From: Armatimonadota bacterium
GTDB taxonomy: Bacteria > Armatimonadota > Fimbriimonadia > Fimbriimonadales > Fimbriimonadaceae
DNA length: 64,000 bases
Assembly (NCBI GenBank): GCA_018268375.1
Contig: JAFDWS010000001.1
Span: forward strand, 62,001 to 126,000
Direction of reading: 5' to 3'
Part shown: piece by piece, positions 32,738-41,086 of the stretch
Numbering within the stretch: the first letter of the stretch is position 1
Layout of the letters: every line of letters begins with the position of its first letter
Notes under the pieces: model-generated
Database searches by the model: none
Told to the model about the DNA's origin: nothing
What the model saw: the letters and a program-made list of their open reading frames with translations, nothing else
Made by a program: the position numbers and the translations under genes

Positions 32738-34231
32738 CTATGGCGCGACCTGGAACTCCGCGAGGTCGTGATCGACGCACCAATTGGCGAGCACGCCGGG
32801 CCCCAAGGATCGAACCGAGTAGCGGCCCCGAATCAAGCCATCCGCCCTGCGGTACCGCGAGACATTGCCCGTTGCCTGCAGGGCTAACTGAGACCAGTCG
32901 GTACTCAGCGTGTCCGTCCTCACATCGACCAGATCGAACGCGTTGTTCGGAAAGTTGAACAGCTCCAGCTTGTGCTGATAGGAGCCTGCCGAGACGGCCT
33001 TGCACAGAACGACGAACCGCAGGGACGATAAGCTCGAAAAGGGAGTGTGACCGGCGACCGTGACCATCACCGGTGGGGTCAATTGGTTCGGGACAACGAA
33101 CTTGCAGACCCGGAAAGTGTCTCCATCCGCCATGTTGAGGCTAAAGACGTCGCCTTGCTGAAGCCAACCGAGATTGACTGTCGCGGCCTCAACGGAAACG
33201 GTGGTGCTGAAGACCGGCACGAGGATGACGAACTCGTCGTTCTGTCCGTTGTATGAACCCATGGCCAGGATCTCGCCGGTGTCAGCGATTTGATTGCCGT
33301 ATTTGACGTTCCATCCCGGGGTTGAGGGATCGGCCAGGGTGTTCAGTACGACGGCTGTTTGCGCGTGTCGCCAGACGATGGCTTTGCTATTCAGTGTGCC
33401 GACGACGTCGCCGTTCGCGTTGATGCCGGTGGCATCCCCGCCCGTACCAAGATCGGGTAGTGCGCGAATCTGAAAGTTCTCCCAGATCACCGGCTTTGAT
33501 ACGCCGCTGTTCTGCAGATGGGCGTTACCGACGATAGCGGCCGAAGACCGTGCCGAGAAAGCCGACGAGTCCCGATATCCTCCGAGGCTCTGGAGGGCTA
33601 TCGCGTCACCCGCGACGTTCCAGTAGGTGGCGTGACTCTCAACGTCGTTGGAGGAGTTCCTCTTGCCCGAATTGCCAATCACGGTCCGATCGTCAAGAAT
33701 GGCGCTGGGCTGGGCAAAGACCATTCCGGGCAGGGGATTGCGAGCAGAGTAGACGCCGTTGATCCAAACGAAAGGAAGCATGGATTGTTCGGTGGAAAAG
33801 TTAGTGTCCATGACCATGTCGCCATGAATGTTCACGCTGGCGGCGTAGCCTTCCCTGCCCTGCGGCAACGTCAGGAAATTGACATCGTTCGAGGTGCCCC
33901 AGTAGACCGGCAGGTTTTGGCCCTGGTTCGCAACGGCCAGACCCACGATCAGCCCTGTTGCGTTGCCGGCTGCCGCATAAAAGGCGCTGTAACCAGGGGC
34001 TGTGGCTAGCCACTGGTAGCCAGGGGTCGGCTTGCCATAAAATGCCTGGTAGCCCGATGGAGAACTCGCCCACCCAACGACGTTTCCGTTAGGTGTCAGG
34101 CCGTACCCAACGACCTGGCTGGAACCAGGTGGGCCAGTTACTCTAAAAACCTTGTAACTGTAAGGATCCTGCGCTTGCGCCGTGACCGACGAGACAAGGA
34201 GTGCAAGCCCAGCCCACCGAAGGCATCCCAT
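32738..34231 (-). CDS. Secreted HAF-repeat protein
   Basis: 497 residues with signal peptide MGCLRWAGLALLVSSVTAQA. The first 350 residues contain HAF-type repeats with the [GA]xxxNGxVVG pattern, for example VGYGLTPNGNVVGWASSPSG, LPDLGTGGDATGINANGDVV and NQIADTGEILAMGSYN. Such proteins are presumed extracellular propeller-like structures. About the last 150 residues form a separate beta-rich domain (LGWLQQGDVFSLNMADGDTF). There is no PEP-CTERM tail or autotransporter domain, so the retention mechanism is not seen. Confidence 0.82.
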   Translation of the reverse strand: MGCLRWAGLALLVSSVTAQAQDPYSYKVFRVTGPPGSSQVVGYGLTPNGNVVGWASSPSGYQAFYGKPTPGYQWLATAPGYSAFYAAAGNATGLIVGLAVANQGQNLPVYWGTSNDVNFLTLPQGREGYAASVNIHGDMVMDTNFSTEQSMLPFVWINGVYSARNPLPGMVFAQPSAILDDRTVIGNSGKRNSSNDVESHATYWNVAGDAIALQSLGGYRDSSAFSARSSAAIVGNAHLQNSGVSKPVIWENFQIRALPDLGTGGDATGINANGDVVGTLNSKAIVWRHAQTAVVLNTLADPSTPGWNVKYGNQIADTGEILAMGSYNGQNDEFVILVPVFSTTVSVEAATVNLGWLQQGDVFSLNMADGDTFRVCKFVVPNQLTPPVMVTVAGHTPFSSLSSLRFVVLCKAVSAGSYQHKLELFNFPNNAFDLVDVRTDTLSTDWSQLALQATGNVSRYRRADGLIRGRYSVRSLGPGVLANWCVDHDLAEFQVAP

Positions 34232-34311
34232 GCCTTACATTGTATTGCAAGTCCGCCTGACCGCCTATCAACGACCGGGAGCCGGAGTTGCGCGGCCTGG
34301 GTGAGGCGACG

Positions 34312-34830
34312 CTAGCCGCCTTTCAAGTACCTTTCAGGCAGTGGCCCCGCCGTGCCTTCGTCCGCCCAAGTGATGTTCTGGACCCACCACCGCGCCCCGT
34401 CGAACGTGAGCTGGACGCTGTTGATTCCTTTTGCGAAGGGCTTGGCGTCCACAGATCCGAGGCGAGACTCATAGGTGGTGAAAACCTGAGCGATAGGACC
34501 GTACTCTTCGACCTTGCGGGAGACCTCTTTCTCGAAGAAGCCTTCCTTCAAAAGGCTCGGGCCAGCCTTGGTCACGTAGTCGTCCGGGGTCAACACGATC
34601 GTGACGAACTTGTCGCCTCGCTTGACGGTCGGCACCATCCTCGCCCCTGGTGCGAACAGGTTCCGGAACCTGGCCCAGTCCCGCTCGACGTCCTTGCCGC
34701 CACTGATGACTTCGTAGAGCGACTTGATCGTCGAGTCGACGGTCTTGGTGTCGGCGGAGTAGTCCTGCGCGTGGGCCGTGAGGGGTGCGGCGAGAAGAGA
34801 CAGAAGGATCAAGGAGTGCTTGGCTGCCAT
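34312..34830 (-). CDS. Secreted NTF2-like (SnoaL/DUF4440-type) protein
   Basis: 172 residues with a signal peptide (MAAKHSLILLSLLAAPLTAH). The mature chain has the helix-helix-sheet order of NTF2-like proteins: TVDSTIKSLYEVISGGKDVE, FRNLFAPGARMVPTV, VFTTYESRLG and SVQLTFDGARWWVQNITWAD. Small secreted proteins of this fold often bind hydrophobic ligands; no catalytic pair is evident. Confidence 0.82.
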   Translation of the reverse strand: MAAKHSLILLSLLAAPLTAHAQDYSADTKTVDSTIKSLYEVISGGKDVERDWARFRNLFAPGARMVPTVKRGDKFVTIVLTPDDYVTKAGPSLLKEGFFEKEVSRKVEEYGPIAQVFTTYESRLGSVDAKPFAKGINSVQLTFDGARWWVQNITWADEGTAGPLPERYLKGG

Positions 34831-34878
34831 GTGGGTGTCCTGGTCGGGTCGGTGCCCACCGCGGTTCTACCTCGCTCG

Positions 34879-35160
34879 TCAGCCGTTCAGTCTTTGTTCG
34901 ATCGTTTGGGGAGGAACCTGAGGGGGCGTCACCGGCTGGTCTGTACGGACGATGTGCTCGTGGAGCTGGGTCCGCAGGTCGTTGATCTGCGCCTGGAGCA
35001 GCTCGATCTCCCGCATGGAGCGGGCGTCGGGTTGGGTGTTGCCTCGCGCGATCTCGGCCATCCTCCGCTGATGGTTCGCAAAGACCGCGACGATGGGAAG
35101 GACGACGACCAGCCCAAACCCAGTCAGGACGCCAAGTATGGCGACGATGTTTTCCGACAT
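34879..35160 (-). CDS. Small membrane protein with coiled-coil tail
   Basis: 93 residues starting MSENIVAILGVLTGFGLVVV. One transmembrane helix (about 5-28) precedes a helical tail ending in IELLQAQINDLRTQLHEHIV, a short coiled coil, and a Pro/Gln-rich end. GGAGAG lies about 8 bases before ATG 35160. This layout resembles PspB but the sequence similarity is too weak for a name. It sits 4 bases after the GNAT gene's stop, so the two are probably cotranscribed. Confidence 0.65.
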   Translation of the reverse strand: MSENIVAILGVLTGFGLVVVLPIVAVFANHQRRMAEIARGNTQPDARSMREIELLQAQINDLRTQLHEHIVRTDQPVTPPQVPPQTIEQRLNG

Positions 35161-35164
35161 AAGC

Positions 35165-35683
35165 TCACTCTCCGGATCCATCCAGCGGTTTAAGGAGGAC
35201 GACCGAGAGGTACGTCTTACCCGGCCATTGATGGTGGCCGACCGGCTGGAACCCGTTTGCTCGATAGTACGCTACCAGTTCTTCGTTGGCTGCAACTGTG
35301 TCACAAGCGATATGGGACCTTCCTTGGCGCATTGCCTCGTCCTCGCAAGCCTTCATGAGGGCGCGCCCAACACCCTGGCCGCGATGAGAGGGCTCGATTC
35401 CGAACTGCCCCAGCATGGCGACGTGGGGTTGGGCGTAGAGATCTGGGCCGGGATGGCTGCCGGCAGTGACCACCGTCGCCGTTCCCACGACCGTTCCCTC
35501 GATCTCTGCGACGAAGCAGGCCCCTTCTTCCGCCCGTTCTCGGGTGACTTCGACCGACTGATACGACGCCGTGGCGTTCCACCCTCGTTCCCCCAATCGG
35601 GCATAGGCACGGTGCAGCAAACCTGTGAGCTGCTCGTACGAGTCAGAACCACTGAACCTCCGAACGATGAGCCCTTCTTCCAT
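35165..35683 (-). CDS. GNAT-family N-acetyltransferase
   Basis: 172 residues. The acetyl-CoA-binding motif A is clear: LGQFGIEPSHRGQGVGRALM then KACEDEAMRQG, with the later strand/helix in ANEELVAYYRANGFQPVGHH. The substrate is not predictable. It is just upstream of the small membrane protein gene and divergent from the EF-G-like gene. Confidence 0.9.
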   Translation of the reverse strand: MEEGLIVRRFSGSDSYEQLTGLLHRAYARLGERGWNATASYQSVEVTRERAEEGACFVAEIEGTVVGTATVVTAGSHPGPDLYAQPHVAMLGQFGIEPSHRGQGVGRALMKACEDEAMRQGRSHIACDTVAANEELVAYYRANGFQPVGHHQWPGKTYLSVVLLKPLDGSGE

Positions 35684-35778
35684 GCCTCGCCGCTAGCCTA
35701 CCGGTAGTTGGCGTCTCAGCCGTGCTATGCTCCATCCACCGGTTAAGAAACGGTTTTTACTTCGGGAGGACGCCCCCA

Positions 35779-37848
35779 TTGAAACAGTACACACCCGACA
35801 AAATTCGTAACGTTGCCATTGTAGGCCACGGTGGTTCCGGCAAGACCATGTTGGTCGAGCACATGCTCTACACCGCCGGTGCCGCCGATCGCGTGGGCTC
35901 AGTCGAAGGCGGAAACACGCAGTCCGACTTTGACCTGCTCGAGGTCAAAAGGAAGATTTCCATCAGTGCGTCCGTGCTCCCGCTCGAGTGGCACGACCAC
36001 AAGATCAATTTGATCGACGTCCCGGGCTTCCCGGACTTTATCGGCGACCTCCATGCCGTGGCGCGCGTGGTCGACGCCATGATCATTGTTTGCGAGGCAA
36101 AACGTGACCTCGATGTCGGCTTCGACCTCGCGTGGGACATCTGTGAGCGTCACGGCTTGTCCCGGTGCATTTTTGTCAACAAGTTGGAGAGGGACAACGC
36201 CGACTACCAAGGTCTCATGGAGACCCTCCACAACCGGTACGGCAACAAGATCGTCGAGTGCCAGATCCCGATTGGCCACCAGGCCGCCTTTAGTGGCGTC
36301 CTGGACTTGGTCGCCATGAAGGTCTACAAGGGCAAGGACCGAGGAGAGGTCATCGAAGACGTTCCCGCAGGGCACAACGATGACGCGCAGCGCCTCCGCG
36401 AAAAGATGATGGATGCCGCCGCTGAAGGCGACGACAGTTTGATGGAGAAGTACCTCGGTGGCGAGGAACTGACCGAAGAAGAAGTCGAGCACGGCCTCAT
36501 GGAAGGCACGTTGAACGGCAAGGTCATTCCCGTCCTGCTCGGTTCGGCAGCGAGCGGCATCGGCGTCGCCACGTTGCTCGACCGCATTGTGGGCGAGCTC
36601 CCGTCACCGGTCTACCACCCGTTCACTACGGCGGACGGCAAGAAGCTCGAAGAGGATCCCAATGGTCCGCTCGTCGGATTCGTCTTCAAGACGACCGCCG
36701 ACCCCTACGTGGGCAAGATCAACTACGTTCGCGTCTTCAGTGGGATGCTCAAGGCCGACGACCACGTCTGGAACGTCAGCCACGAGAAAGATGAGCGCGT
36801 GCACAACCTGTTCTTTCCTCATGGCAAGAACCAGGAGCCAGCCCAGGTGGTTTGGGCGGGCGACATCTGCGCGATCGCAAAGCTTCAGGACACCCACACG
36901 GGCGACACCTTGAGCACCCAGAAAGAGAAGATCGCCTTGTCGAAAGTGGAATTTCCAGACCCGATCTATCGTGTGTCGATTCACCCGGTGACCAAAGCCG
37001 ACGAGGACAAACTCGGCACAACCCTTGAGCGGCTATTGGAGGAAGATCCGACGTTGCGGTATTCGCGCGACACGGTCATGCACCAGGAGTTGCTTGAAGG
37101 GATGGGCGACATTCACATCGACACCGCGATCGACAAGCTGAAGACCAGGTTCGGCGTCAACGTGACCACCGGCGACGCTAAGGTGCCTTACCAGGAAACG
37201 GTCAAGGCCAAGAGCCAGGCGCAAGGCAAGTTCAAGCGGCAGACGGGCGGCAAGGGCCAGTACGGCGATTGTTGGCTCCGGCTCGAGCCGAAGTCGCGGG
37301 GCGAAGGCTTTGAGTTCGGCAACGAGGTGGTAGGAGGCTCGATCCCGAAGAACTACATTCCGGCGATCGAGAAAGGCGTCCGCGAGACCATGGTGTCCGG
37401 CTTCCTGGCCGGCTATCCGGTCGTGGATTTGAAGTGTGTCGTTTACGACGGCTCCTATCACGACGTGGACTCGAGCGAGCAGGCCTTCAAGACGGCCGCG
37501 CGCATCGGCTTTAAGGCGGCTGCCGAGAAAGCCCAGCCGACGATCCTTGAGCCGGTGATGCAGGTCAACGTCGACGTGCCCGACGAAGCTGTCGGCGACG
37601 TCGTGGGCGACCTGAACACACGTCGTGGCCAGCTTCAGGGCATGGAGCCGGTCTCTCCCGGCAAGACCCGTGTCAACGCCCAGGTGCCAATGGCGACGAT
37701 GATGCGCTACGCTCTCGACCTCCGCTCGATCACTAAGGGCCGAGGCATCTTCAAAGCCGTGATGTCTCACTACGACGAAATGCCGATGAACGAGCAGATG
37801 GCACTCATCAAAGAGTACGAGAAGCACAAGAAGGAAGAAGAGGACTGA
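35779..37848 (+). CDS. Elongation factor G-like GTPase (EF-G paralogue, TM_1651 type)
   Basis: 689 residues from TTG 35779, which has GGGAGGA 8 bases upstream; upstream ATGs lack a site and would add a stretch with no family similarity. The five EF-G domains are present. G1 is VGHGGSGKTML, but G3 is DVPGFPDF rather than DTPGHVDF and G4 is NKLERD rather than NKMDR. The domain IV region lacks parts of the canonical loop. These features match the EF-G paralogues of Thermus/Thermotoga type, whose role is less clear than that of FusA; translocation or ribosome recycling are possibilities. A terminator follows. Confidence 0.92.
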   Translation: MKQYTPDKIRNVAIVGHGGSGKTMLVEHMLYTAGAADRVGSVEGGNTQSDFDLLEVKRKISISASVLPLEWHDHKINLIDVPGFPDFIGDLHAVARVVDAMIIVCEAKRDLDVGFDLAWDICERHGLSRCIFVNKLERDNADYQGLMETLHNRYGNKIVECQIPIGHQAAFSGVLDLVAMKVYKGKDRGEVIEDVPAGHNDDAQRLREKMMDAAAEGDDSLMEKYLGGEELTEEEVEHGLMEGTLNGKVIPVLLGSAASGIGVATLLDRIVGELPSPVYHPFTTADGKKLEEDPNGPLVGFVFKTTADPYVGKINYVRVFSGMLKADDHVWNVSHEKDERVHNLFFPHGKNQEPAQVVWAGDICAIAKLQDTHTGDTLSTQKEKIALSKVEFPDPIYRVSIHPVTKADEDKLGTTLERLLEEDPTLRYSRDTVMHQELLEGMGDIHIDTAIDKLKTRFGVNVTTGDAKVPYQETVKAKSQAQGKFKRQTGGKGQYGDCWLRLEPKSRGEGFEFGNEVVGGSIPKNYIPAIEKGVRETMVSGFLAGYPVVDLKCVVYDGSYHDVDSSEQAFKTAARIGFKAAAEKAQPTILEPVMQVNVDVPDEAVGDVVGDLNTRRGQLQGMEPVSPGKTRVNAQVPMATMMRYALDLRSITKGRGIFKAVMSHYDEMPMNEQMALIKEYEKHKKEEED

Positions 37849-37859
37849 CCTCTTGTGGG

Positions 37860-37885
37860 GCCTTTCGGGCGTTTGTCCGGAAGGC
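37860..37885. terminator. Terminator hairpin between convergent genes
   Basis: GCCTTTCGG at 37860 and CCGGAAGGC at 37877-37885 form a 9-bp stem (one G-T pair) with an 8-base loop, directly after the EF-G-like stop. The T-tract is poor. Confidence 0.5.
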
Positions 37886-37889
37886 TCCT

Positions 37890-38744
37890 CTAGGCCGCGA
37901 TCTGGAAGGTCTCTTGTGTCCGAGCGATCTCTTGGGCCACGACCTGACAGATGATCTCGATCTGCTCTTCAGGGATCCCGACCACCTTGACCAACTGCGG
38001 ATCGATCGTTTCAGGGATTTCGGTCCCGTTGTGCACAAACCCGATCTTGTTCGCGATGGCGTCGGAGAGGGCGACCACGTCCGTCGTCGCCGAGTGGTCC
38101 TCCGACATGTGAGGGGTGTGGACAAAGCGGATCGCGTCCTGGATCACCGGAGAAATGTTCCAAGTCGCCACAAGGAGGCTGCCCACGTCGGCGATCGAGA
38201 AGCTGAAGACCTGCTCGACTGCGTCCTCGATCGGCAAGCGGGACTCCTTTGAGCGTTTGATCGCGTTCCTCAATTCGTCGGGGGCAAACTTCTCAAGGGC
38301 AAGGAATCCGATCTCGTGCATCATTCCGGCGCAGAAGAGCTCTTCCGCTTTCCCCGCCATTTTCATCTTGCCAATGATCCGCGAGGTCGTCGCAACGGCC
38401 AGGGAATGCTTCCAAAAGTCGACCTTGTTGAACTCGGGGCAGAGGCTCTTGCCGGAGATCATCTGCTGCATGGCGATGCTCACCACGACCGAGCGGACGG
38501 TCGTCAAACCGAGAAAGCCAATCGCGCGGCCAAGCGTGGACACCTGCATGTTCCCGTAGTACGCCGAGTTCGCGACCTTGAGAAGCTTTGCGGTGATAGC
38601 CGGGTCGAGCTCAATGGCACGCTCGATCTCGCGCGGACTGACGTCCACATCGTCCGCCAAGCGCAGGACGTTGCTCGCGGCCTGGGGCAACGCGGGCAGG
38701 TTTTCGCTCCGGGCCATGCGGATTTCTAGGCTCTCCAGCTGCAC
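37890..38744 (-). CDS. HDOD-domain signalling protein
   Basis: 284 residues. The HDOD core runs through residues about 15-210: LPALPQAASNVLRLADDVDV, IELDPAITAKLLKVANSAYY, GFLGLTTVRSVVVSIAMQQM and AGMMHEIGFLALEKFAPDEL. It keeps only some HD-phosphohydrolase residues, as is typical of HDOD regulators, which usually act in cyclic-di-GMP or other signalling without enzymatic activity. No attached receiver or GGDEF domain. GTG 38744 is preferred because the helix before the core matches the family; ATG 38717 is the alternative. It is divergent from dnaJ. Confidence 0.88.
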   Translation of the reverse strand: MQLESLEIRMARSENLPALPQAASNVLRLADDVDVSPREIERAIELDPAITAKLLKVANSAYYGNMQVSTLGRAIGFLGLTTVRSVVVSIAMQQMISGKSLCPEFNKVDFWKHSLAVATTSRIIGKMKMAGKAEELFCAGMMHEIGFLALEKFAPDELRNAIKRSKESRLPIEDAVEQVFSFSIADVGSLLVATWNISPVIQDAIRFVHTPHMSEDHSATTDVVALSDAIANKIGFVHNGTEIPETIDPQLVKVVGIPEEQIEIICQVVAQEIARTQETFQIAA

Positions 38745-38797
38745 CTTTCAATTCTCGGCACAGTCCTACGGCTTCTCCATCCGCCTGAAACTAATGT

Positions 38798-38825
38798 TTG
38801 TCGCGGATCGTTACTTGAGTATATT
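38798..38825 (+). promoter_or_regulatory. Promoter of dnaJ-hspR
   Basis: TTGTCG at 38798-38803 and TATATT at 38820-38825 are spaced by 16 bases, 30 bases before the dnaJ start. The -10 is overlapped by the HAIR operator, so HspR binding would block RNA polymerase. Confidence 0.5.
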
Positions 38826-38834
38826 GGACTCATC
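38814..38834. promoter_or_regulatory. HAIR operator for HspR
   Basis: CTTGAGT (38814-38820), seven bases, then ACTCATC (38828-38834). The consensus for HspR-associated inverted repeats is CTTGAGT-N7-ACTCAAG: the left arm matches 7/7 and the right 5/7. It lies 21 bases before dnaJ, whose downstream neighbour encodes HspR. Confidence 0.8.
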
Positions 38835-38854
38835 TCATTGAGCGCAATTGCACT

Positions 38855-39811
38855 ATGAGCAAGGATTACTACGCAGTCTTAGGGGTGTCGAAGAGCGCGG
38901 ATGAAAAGACGATCAAGACGGCTTACCGCAAGCTTGCGCGAAAGTATCACCCCGACGTGAATCCGAACAACCCCGAGGCGGAGGCAAAGTTCAAAGAAGT
39001 GGGAGAGGCGTACGCCGTGCTCGGCGATGCTGAAAAGAGGTCCAAGTACGACCAGTTCGGCTCTGACTGGGAGAACATGCAGGGTGGGTTCCATGGAGGC
39101 GAGGGCTTTCATGTCGAGGGCTCAGACCTTGACTTTGGAAGCATTTTCGGCAACCTGTTCGGAATGGGCGGCGATGCTTTCCACCGCGCTCGGCAAGTGC
39201 CTCCACGGGACGTCGAGAAGAGCGTTGAAGTCAGCCTAGAAGAGATCGACAATGGAACGAAGCGCTCCGTCTCGTTTCAGGTCGAGGATGCTTGCTCCAC
39301 GTGCTCGGGTTCGGGCCAAGTCAAGTCGACTAGCGGCCGAAACGCGACTTGCCCGACTTGCAGAGGCACCGGCCTCGTACCCAACACACGGAAGATTTCG
39401 GTGAGCATTCCCGCTGGATTCGAGGACGGCAAGAAGCTGCGAGTGCCCGGGGGCGGCGCCAAGGGTAGCAACGGGCGCGCCGGTGACCTCTTTGTGACCG
39501 TGCGGGTCAGCTCGCACTCAAAGTTTCGCCGTCGTGGCGAGGACACCGAGGTCGAGGTCGAGGTTCCCTTCACTATCGCGGCGCTCGGGGGCTCGATCGC
39601 TGTTCCGACTCCCCGCAGCTCGGGCAAGATGACAGTGCCACCGGGGACGCAGTCGGGCCAGACCTTCAGGTTGAAGGGCCAAGGCGTGGCCAAACTTTCG
39701 GGCGGGCGTGGGGACTTGCTCGCGAAAGTGAAGATCACGGTGCCCAAGGATCTGTCTGACCGTCAAAGGGAGTTGCTCAAGGAGTTCGCAGAACTCGAGG
39801 TGAAGGCGTGA
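38855..39811 (+). CDS. dnaJ: DnaJ-type co-chaperone with half zinc-finger domain
   Basis: 318 residues. The J domain is intact (MSKDYYAVLGVSKSADEKTI, AYRKLARKYHPDVNPNNPEA with HPD), then a Gly/Phe segment with GSDLDFGSIFGNLFGMGG. The cysteine region has only two CxxCxGxG motifs, CSTCSGSG and CPTCRGTG, rather than four, so at most one zinc site can form. The client-binding C-domain is present (VPPGTQSGQTFRLKGQGVAK). It stimulates DnaK. The protein could be called CbpA-like, but the zinc motifs place it near DnaJ. It overlaps hspR by 4 bases and is preceded by a HAIR operator. Confidence 0.93.
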   Translation: MSKDYYAVLGVSKSADEKTIKTAYRKLARKYHPDVNPNNPEAEAKFKEVGEAYAVLGDAEKRSKYDQFGSDWENMQGGFHGGEGFHVEGSDLDFGSIFGNLFGMGGDAFHRARQVPPRDVEKSVEVSLEEIDNGTKRSVSFQVEDACSTCSGSGQVKSTSGRNATCPTCRGTGLVPNTRKISVSIPAGFEDGKKLRVPGGGAKGSNGRAGDLFVTVRVSSHSKFRRRGEDTEVEVEVPFTIAALGGSIAVPTPRSSGKMTVPPGTQSGQTFRLKGQGVAKLSGGRGDLLAKVKITVPKDLSDRQRELLKEFAELEVKA

Positions 39812-40212
39812 GAAGAACCAACCAACCTGTCTACATGATCGGAGTGGCCGCGGAACTCTGCGGCGTCCACCCCCAGACTTTGCGCCAGTACGAGCGCCTC
39901 GGGCTCGTCATTCCGAGCCGGGTAGGGGCAAAGAACAGGTTGTACAGCGACGAAGATATCGCCCGGGTACGCCGCATCCAACGCTTGACCCAGCAGATGG
40001 GGGTCAATCTCGCGGGCGTCGAGATCATCTTGAAGCTCCTTGACGATATGGACGACTTGAGGCGAGACCTTGAGGGCCAAATGCAGGAGTATGCGACCGA
40101 CGTCGAACGCCGTGTCCAAGCCCTGTTCGCCAACACGAGCACACCGATCCGGGCTGACGAGCCTCTCTTGCCGGTGCCCAAGTTTTCGACGAGAGTAAAG
40201 AGCGACCTTTGA
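39808..40212 (+). CDS. hspR: Heat-shock repressor HspR (MerR family)
   Basis: 134 residues. The MerR winged helix has the HspR form: YMIGVAAELCGVHPQTLRQY followed by ERLGLVIPSRVGAKNRLYSD and EDIARVRRIQRLTQQMGVNL, then a coiled coil (VEIILKLLDDMDDLRRDLEG). In actinobacteria HspR represses dnaK operons using DnaK as co-repressor, through HAIR sites. A HAIR site sits in front of the dnaJ-hspR pair here, so autoregulation is predicted. The start overlaps dnaJ by 4 bases (GTGA). Confidence 0.93.
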   Translation: MRRTNQPVYMIGVAAELCGVHPQTLRQYERLGLVIPSRVGAKNRLYSDEDIARVRRIQRLTQQMGVNLAGVEIILKLLDDMDDLRRDLEGQMQEYATDVERRVQALFANTSTPIRADEPLLPVPKFSTRVKSDL

Positions 40213-40252
40213 GGCAACTGCTGACGCCCCAACTTCGTTACAATCGAATGTG

Positions 40253-41083
40253 ATGCTCTCGATCGCGTTACTGGCTTCCCTCCTGGCGGGCTCAGACGTC
40301 AAGACCGACCTCGTCTACCGTGAAGTGGACGGCACGCAGGTCAAGATGGATCTCTACTTGCCAGAACACCCGATTGCCAAGCCTGTGCCGGTGGCCATCA
40401 TGATCCACGGCGGAGCCTGGATCGGCGGCAAGAAAGAGGAGATGTCTGTCCTCGCTGCCTCGCTGGCTGACAAAGGCGTTGCGGTAGCCAACGTTGATTA
40501 CCGATTAGCTCCCAAGTTTAAGTGGCCGGCCATGCTGGACGATTGCCAGGATGCCGTCCGTTTCGTCCGCTCGCACGCGGCTGAATACGACCTCGACCCC
40601 CACAGGATCGGTGCGATCGGTGCGAGTGCAGGCGCCCATCTCGCGATGCTGCTCGGATTTCAGGACGGAGCCGCGGGCGCAGGCCCAGACAGCACCCGCG
40701 TTCGAGCCGTCGTCAACCTCTTTGGGCCGGTGGACCTCACAGAAGACTTCTCTCCCAACCTGGCGAACCTCATCAGCGTCCAAGTGCTCGGCAAGAAGTA
40801 CGAAGAAGCCCATGACGAGGCGGTCAAGTTCAGCCCAGTCACCTATGTGACCGACCGCTCGGCCCCCGTTTACACCGTCCATGGTTCGGCTGACCCCTTG
40901 GTGCCGCTCAAGCAGTCGGAACGGCTGGACGACGCCCTTAAGGCCGTTCATGTCGAGCATGTGCGGATCGTGGTCGAGGGCATGAAGCACGCTTTTGGCG
41001 ACAAGGACGAACAAGTCGACGCAGAGGTGAAGAAGGCACTGGGCAATTCCCTCGACTGGCTCGTCGCGAAGCTCAAGCCTTGA
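40253..41083 (+). CDS. Alpha/beta hydrolase (carboxylesterase, BD-FAE/HSL type)
   Basis: 276 residues. A short hydrophobic N-terminus (MLSIALLASLLAGSDVKT) may be a signal peptide. The hydrolase core shows the oxyanion-hole IMIHGGAWIGGKKEEMSV, VANVDYRLAPKFKWPAMLDD, nucleophile GAIGASAGAHLAMLLG, the acid in VHGSADPLVPLKQSER and the histidine in GMKHAFGDKDEQ. The catalytic triad is therefore complete. It probably hydrolyses small esters outside the cytoplasm. ATG 40253 is preferred over GTG 40250. Confidence 0.88.
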   Translation: MLSIALLASLLAGSDVKTDLVYREVDGTQVKMDLYLPEHPIAKPVPVAIMIHGGAWIGGKKEEMSVLAASLADKGVAVANVDYRLAPKFKWPAMLDDCQDAVRFVRSHAAEYDLDPHRIGAIGASAGAHLAMLLGFQDGAAGAGPDSTRVRAVVNLFGPVDLTEDFSPNLANLISVQVLGKKYEEAHDEAVKFSPVTYVTDRSAPVYTVHGSADPLVPLKQSERLDDALKAVHVEHVRIVVEGMKHAFGDKDEQVDAEVKKALGNSLDWLVAKLKP

Positions 41084-41086
41084 CCG

